A stretch of 64,000 bases of DNA, taken from the NCBI GenBank assembly GCA_965198755.1, contig OZ240673.1, forward strand, positions 496,001-560,000, given 5' to 3'. Below the pieces are notes generated by a model that saw nothing but the letters and a program-made list of their open reading frames with translations, had not been told where the DNA came from and searched no databases. This document shows positions 60,991-64,000 of this stretch, piece by piece. The stretch comes from BOG-908 sp963692875 (GTDB lineage Bacteria > Pseudomonadota > Alphaproteobacteria > Acetobacterales > Acetobacteraceae). How positions within the stretch are numbered: position 1 is the first letter of the stretch; every line of letters starts with the position of its first letter. A program made the translations under genes and the position numbers.

Positions 60991-61030
60991 GGTTGTGCAA
61001 AGCTGATATGGGGGTCTGGGGAACAAGGGT

Positions 61031-61084
61031 CTAGACCGCTTTCCACTTCGTTGAATCGATCAAGCAGGCCGGAAAACGCTCTAG
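61031..61084. repeat. 54-bp interrupted palindrome with CTAGA ends
   Basis: Left arm CTAGACCGCTTTCC, right arm GGAAAACGCTCTAG; 12 of 14 positions pair, around a loop containing TTGAATCGATCAAG. It resembles the short palindromic intergenic elements of alphaproteobacteria. A lone arm-like word is at 25795-25804. Confidence 0.65.
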
Positions 61085-61465
61085 CTTTTGTTTTGGTGAG
61101 GATCTGTACCCGACGGGCGACCGCATTTGGTCGGATGATGCTCTGAGCAAGCTGCGTCCGGCGGAGCCGAGAGGCGCCAACGAAGATTGGCTGCTCGGAT
61201 GTGTCAACGATGTTGTGCACGCAGGCGTTCGGTCCCGGCTTTCTTGAGCGCTTACGTCGTTATCTGGCGTCAGGTTCGGCGGATATGCATGTGACGCGCT
61301 TACAACGACAAACGGTAGAATTCATTGCGAGCCGGTCAGCTTGATGGGCGAGAACAGGAGTGGTCACATCAGCCATAGCCCAGCGGTGGCAAAGACACGC
61401 CGGCTGCCAGTCCGCCCCTCGCGCGCAAGATAAAACCTCAAACATCAGCCTCGAAGCCGAACGAG

Positions 61466-61514
61466 ACCAAAAGTTTTTTGGTTCTTTTTTTCAAAAAAGA
61501 ACCGCTTGCTTTCT
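61466..61514 (-). repeat. A/B dyad element, copy 32 (A arm only, reversed)
   Basis: CCAAAAGTTTTTTGGTTC, the hairpin, then GAACCGCTTGCTTTC, ending five bases before the plsC stop. Confidence 0.85.
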
Positions 61515-61518
61515 CACC

Positions 61519-62451
61519 TCAAGCAAACGCCGGCCTGCCCACCTGCTCCGCCGCCCCGCTCGCCATCGGCGATGCCGGCCTATTTTGCCGAAGTGCCGCA
61601 GCCCCGTCGGCCACCACCTGCCAGCACGCCTGGCTCAGCGCCTTGCGGGAGTCGAAGTCCGCCGGGTCCATCGGCGTGTGGAACAGCAGCGTCACCCGCT
61701 TGCCATGCCATTGCGTCAGGCGCCAGACATGCGGGGCCAGCTCCATGTCGCCGTACCAGGCGAACACCGTGCGGCTGCCGCGGCCGACCGGCAGGCCAGC
61801 CAGCCTGTCATACACCACCGAGACGGGCTGTATAAGCGGCTTGGCCTCGCCATAGGCCGCGGCGAAAAACGACGAGTGGAAAGGCAGCACACGCGAACCG
61901 TCCGAACTGGTGCCCTCGGGGAACAGGATCAGGTCGTCGCCGGCGGCCAGGCGCTCGCGCATCTGGTCTCGCTCGCGGCCGATGCCTTTGCGGGAGCGGC
62001 TGACGAAGACGGTGCGGCCGAGCCGGGCGATGGTGCCGACGATTGGCCAGCCGGCCACGTCGTCCTTGGAGACGAAGCAGGCGCGCAGCGTGCCGCCGAT
62101 CGCCGGGATGTCGAGCCAGGAGGCGTGGTTGCAGACGTAGATCAACGGACGGCTGCCAGGCTGGCGGCCGGTGGTCGGCGCCGCGCCGATCACCCGCACG
62201 TGCAGCCCGATCAGCCGGGCCACGGTGTGCCAGTAGAACAGGGCGAACCCGACGCGCCCGGGCGCACGCAGCGTCAGCAGCACCGCCTGCACCACGCAGC
62301 AGGGTGGGGTGAACAACGCTACCCAGAAGATGCGGCGGGCGGCACGCAGACGGCGCATGAGGTGGCGCTGCCGGGGCGGGGCTGCCTCCGGCGCGCCTGG
62401 CGAGGGCACCGGCCGGATGCTGCCGCGGAGGATGGGGTTCAGGCGGGTCAT
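61519..62451 (-). CDS. plsC: 1-acyl-sn-glycerol-3-phosphate acyltransferase (PlsC family)
   Basis: 310 residues. The acyltransferase motifs are YVCNHASWLDIPAIGG (H-x4-D), VFVSRSRKG (motif II), LILFPEGTSSDGSRV (motif III, FPEGT) and PVSVVYDRL (motif IV). A hydrophobic segment (IFWVALFTPPCCVVQAVLLTL) anchors it to the inner membrane. It makes phosphatidic acid or acylates lipids such as ornithine lipids. The first 30 residues are Pro-rich; ATG 62451 is the first start. Confidence 0.88.
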   Translation of the reverse strand: MTRLNPILRGSIRPVPSPGAPEAAPPRQRHLMRRLRAARRIFWVALFTPPCCVVQAVLLTLRAPGRVGFALFYWHTVARLIGLHVRVIGAAPTTGRQPGSRPLIYVCNHASWLDIPAIGGTLRACFVSKDDVAGWPIVGTIARLGRTVFVSRSRKGIGRERDQMRERLAAGDDLILFPEGTSSDGSRVLPFHSSFFAAAYGEAKPLIQPVSVVYDRLAGLPVGRGSRTVFAWYGDMELAPHVWRLTQWHGKRVTLLFHTPMDPADFDSRKALSQACWQVVADGAAALRQNRPASPMASGAAEQVGRPAFA

Positions 62452-62518
62452 GTTGGTCTGTAATCTGGGCCTGTGGTGGCGACGTTACGATGACGGGCGC
62501 GTGACAGTTTGGCGACGA

Positions 62519-62653
62519 GGAAGGAAGCAAGCAGTTCTTTTTTGAAAAAAGAACCAAAAAACTTTTGTTCCCTGGGTACTCGCTGCAGAAACCTCCGCGA
62601 CAGCAGGACCAAAAGTTTTTTGCTGCTTTTTTTCAAAAAAGCAGGCCTTGCCT
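62519..62653 (+). repeat. A/B dyad element, copy 33 (A to C)
   Basis: Complete. The centre is TTCCCTGGGTACTCGCTGCAG, then TCCGCGACAGC. It lies between the plsC start and the uvrA stop. Confidence 0.9.
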
Positions 62654-62659
62654 AGCCTC

Positions 62660-64000
<1,341 letters not shown>

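Larger units (their letters stand above)
60718..61518. other. Gene-free 800-bp stretch holding scattered repeat pieces
   Basis: No gene is supported. It contains a purine-rich ACCAAGG tandem motif (60941-60990), a 54-bp palindrome (61031-61084) and a half dyad element (61466-61514). The remainder (61090-61460) is lower in GC than its surroundings and may be remnant DNA. It also holds the miaB promoter region. Confidence 0.5.

Noticed and set aside
60789..61220. Minus-strand frame of 143 codons with a hydrophobic stretch
   Set aside because: The hydrophobic part is the reverse reading of the ACCAAGG tandem motif and the rest crosses the 54-bp palindrome; no coding signal.
4313..62653. CRISPR or phage-type array
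   Set aside because: The repeats are 130-150 bp, variable, dispersed between genes and not regularly spaced with unique short spacers.

Overview
The window is high-GC alphaproteobacterial DNA, most likely from the family Acetobacteraceae. The evidence is the codon use, the miaB-phoH-ybeY-corC gene order, an HpnN-like hopanoid transporter, frequent TTG start codons and the style of its intergenic repeats. Assignment to a genus is not possible from the sequence alone. I found no rRNA, tRNA or CRISPR array.

Layout. (1) 1-4312 holds a polyamine (putrescine/gamma-glutamyl) catabolism block: a PuuD-like hydrolase (cut by the window edge), a PuuA-like synthetase and a PuuB-like FAD oxidase, interrupted by an AT-richer orphan gene at 2199-2990. 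(2) 4534-19326 is a surface-glycan or secondary-modification region: a VOC protein, two paralogous helical-repeat proteins, an FkbM methyltransferase, a large glycosyltransferase-like protein, a sulfotransferase-like protein, two FkbH-type HAD proteins and an acyl carrier protein. (3) 19446-31267 is accessory metabolism and housekeeping: a flavin monooxygenase, a SYLF protein, a histidine phosphatase, an ABC-2 exporter, a lytic transglycosylase, a DEAD-box helicase and several small membrane proteins. (4) 31413-33905 holds a sensor kinase whose membrane domain matches plant ethylene receptors at every binding residue I could place, and a rhodanese. (5) 34098-43438 is a second glycan block: a GT2-GT9 fusion, an unknown protein and a GT4 enzyme. 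(6) 43642-53261 holds a Tat-exported SDR, a degenerate ABC ATPase, an HpnN-like RND transporter, a lipoprotein hydrolase and lutC, lutB and lutA for lactate oxidation. (7) 53261-64000 holds an AidB-like dehydrogenase, a SOUL protein, corC, ybeY, phoH, miaB, plsC and the end of uvrA.

The dominant feature is not a gene. About 33 copies (25 essentially complete) of a 130-150 bp dyad element lie between almost all genes, usually starting at the base after a stop codon. Every complete copy joins one A arm (GTTC...GAACC hairpin) to one B or C arm (CTTC...GAAGC or TGC...GCAGC hairpin), never two arms of the same kind. The box CGCGACAGC sits just inside the B/C arm in 24 of 25 copies (with one mismatch in a few). 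The element is therefore directional and modular. Arm pieces have also entered coding sequence, most clearly as the signal peptide of the hydrolase lipoprotein at 49247-50107.

Both glycan blocks also carry 15-18 bp in-frame minisatellites in linker regions of otherwise unrelated proteins. Start codons were reassigned to TTG or GTG where a Shine-Dalgarno sequence or conserved motif required it.
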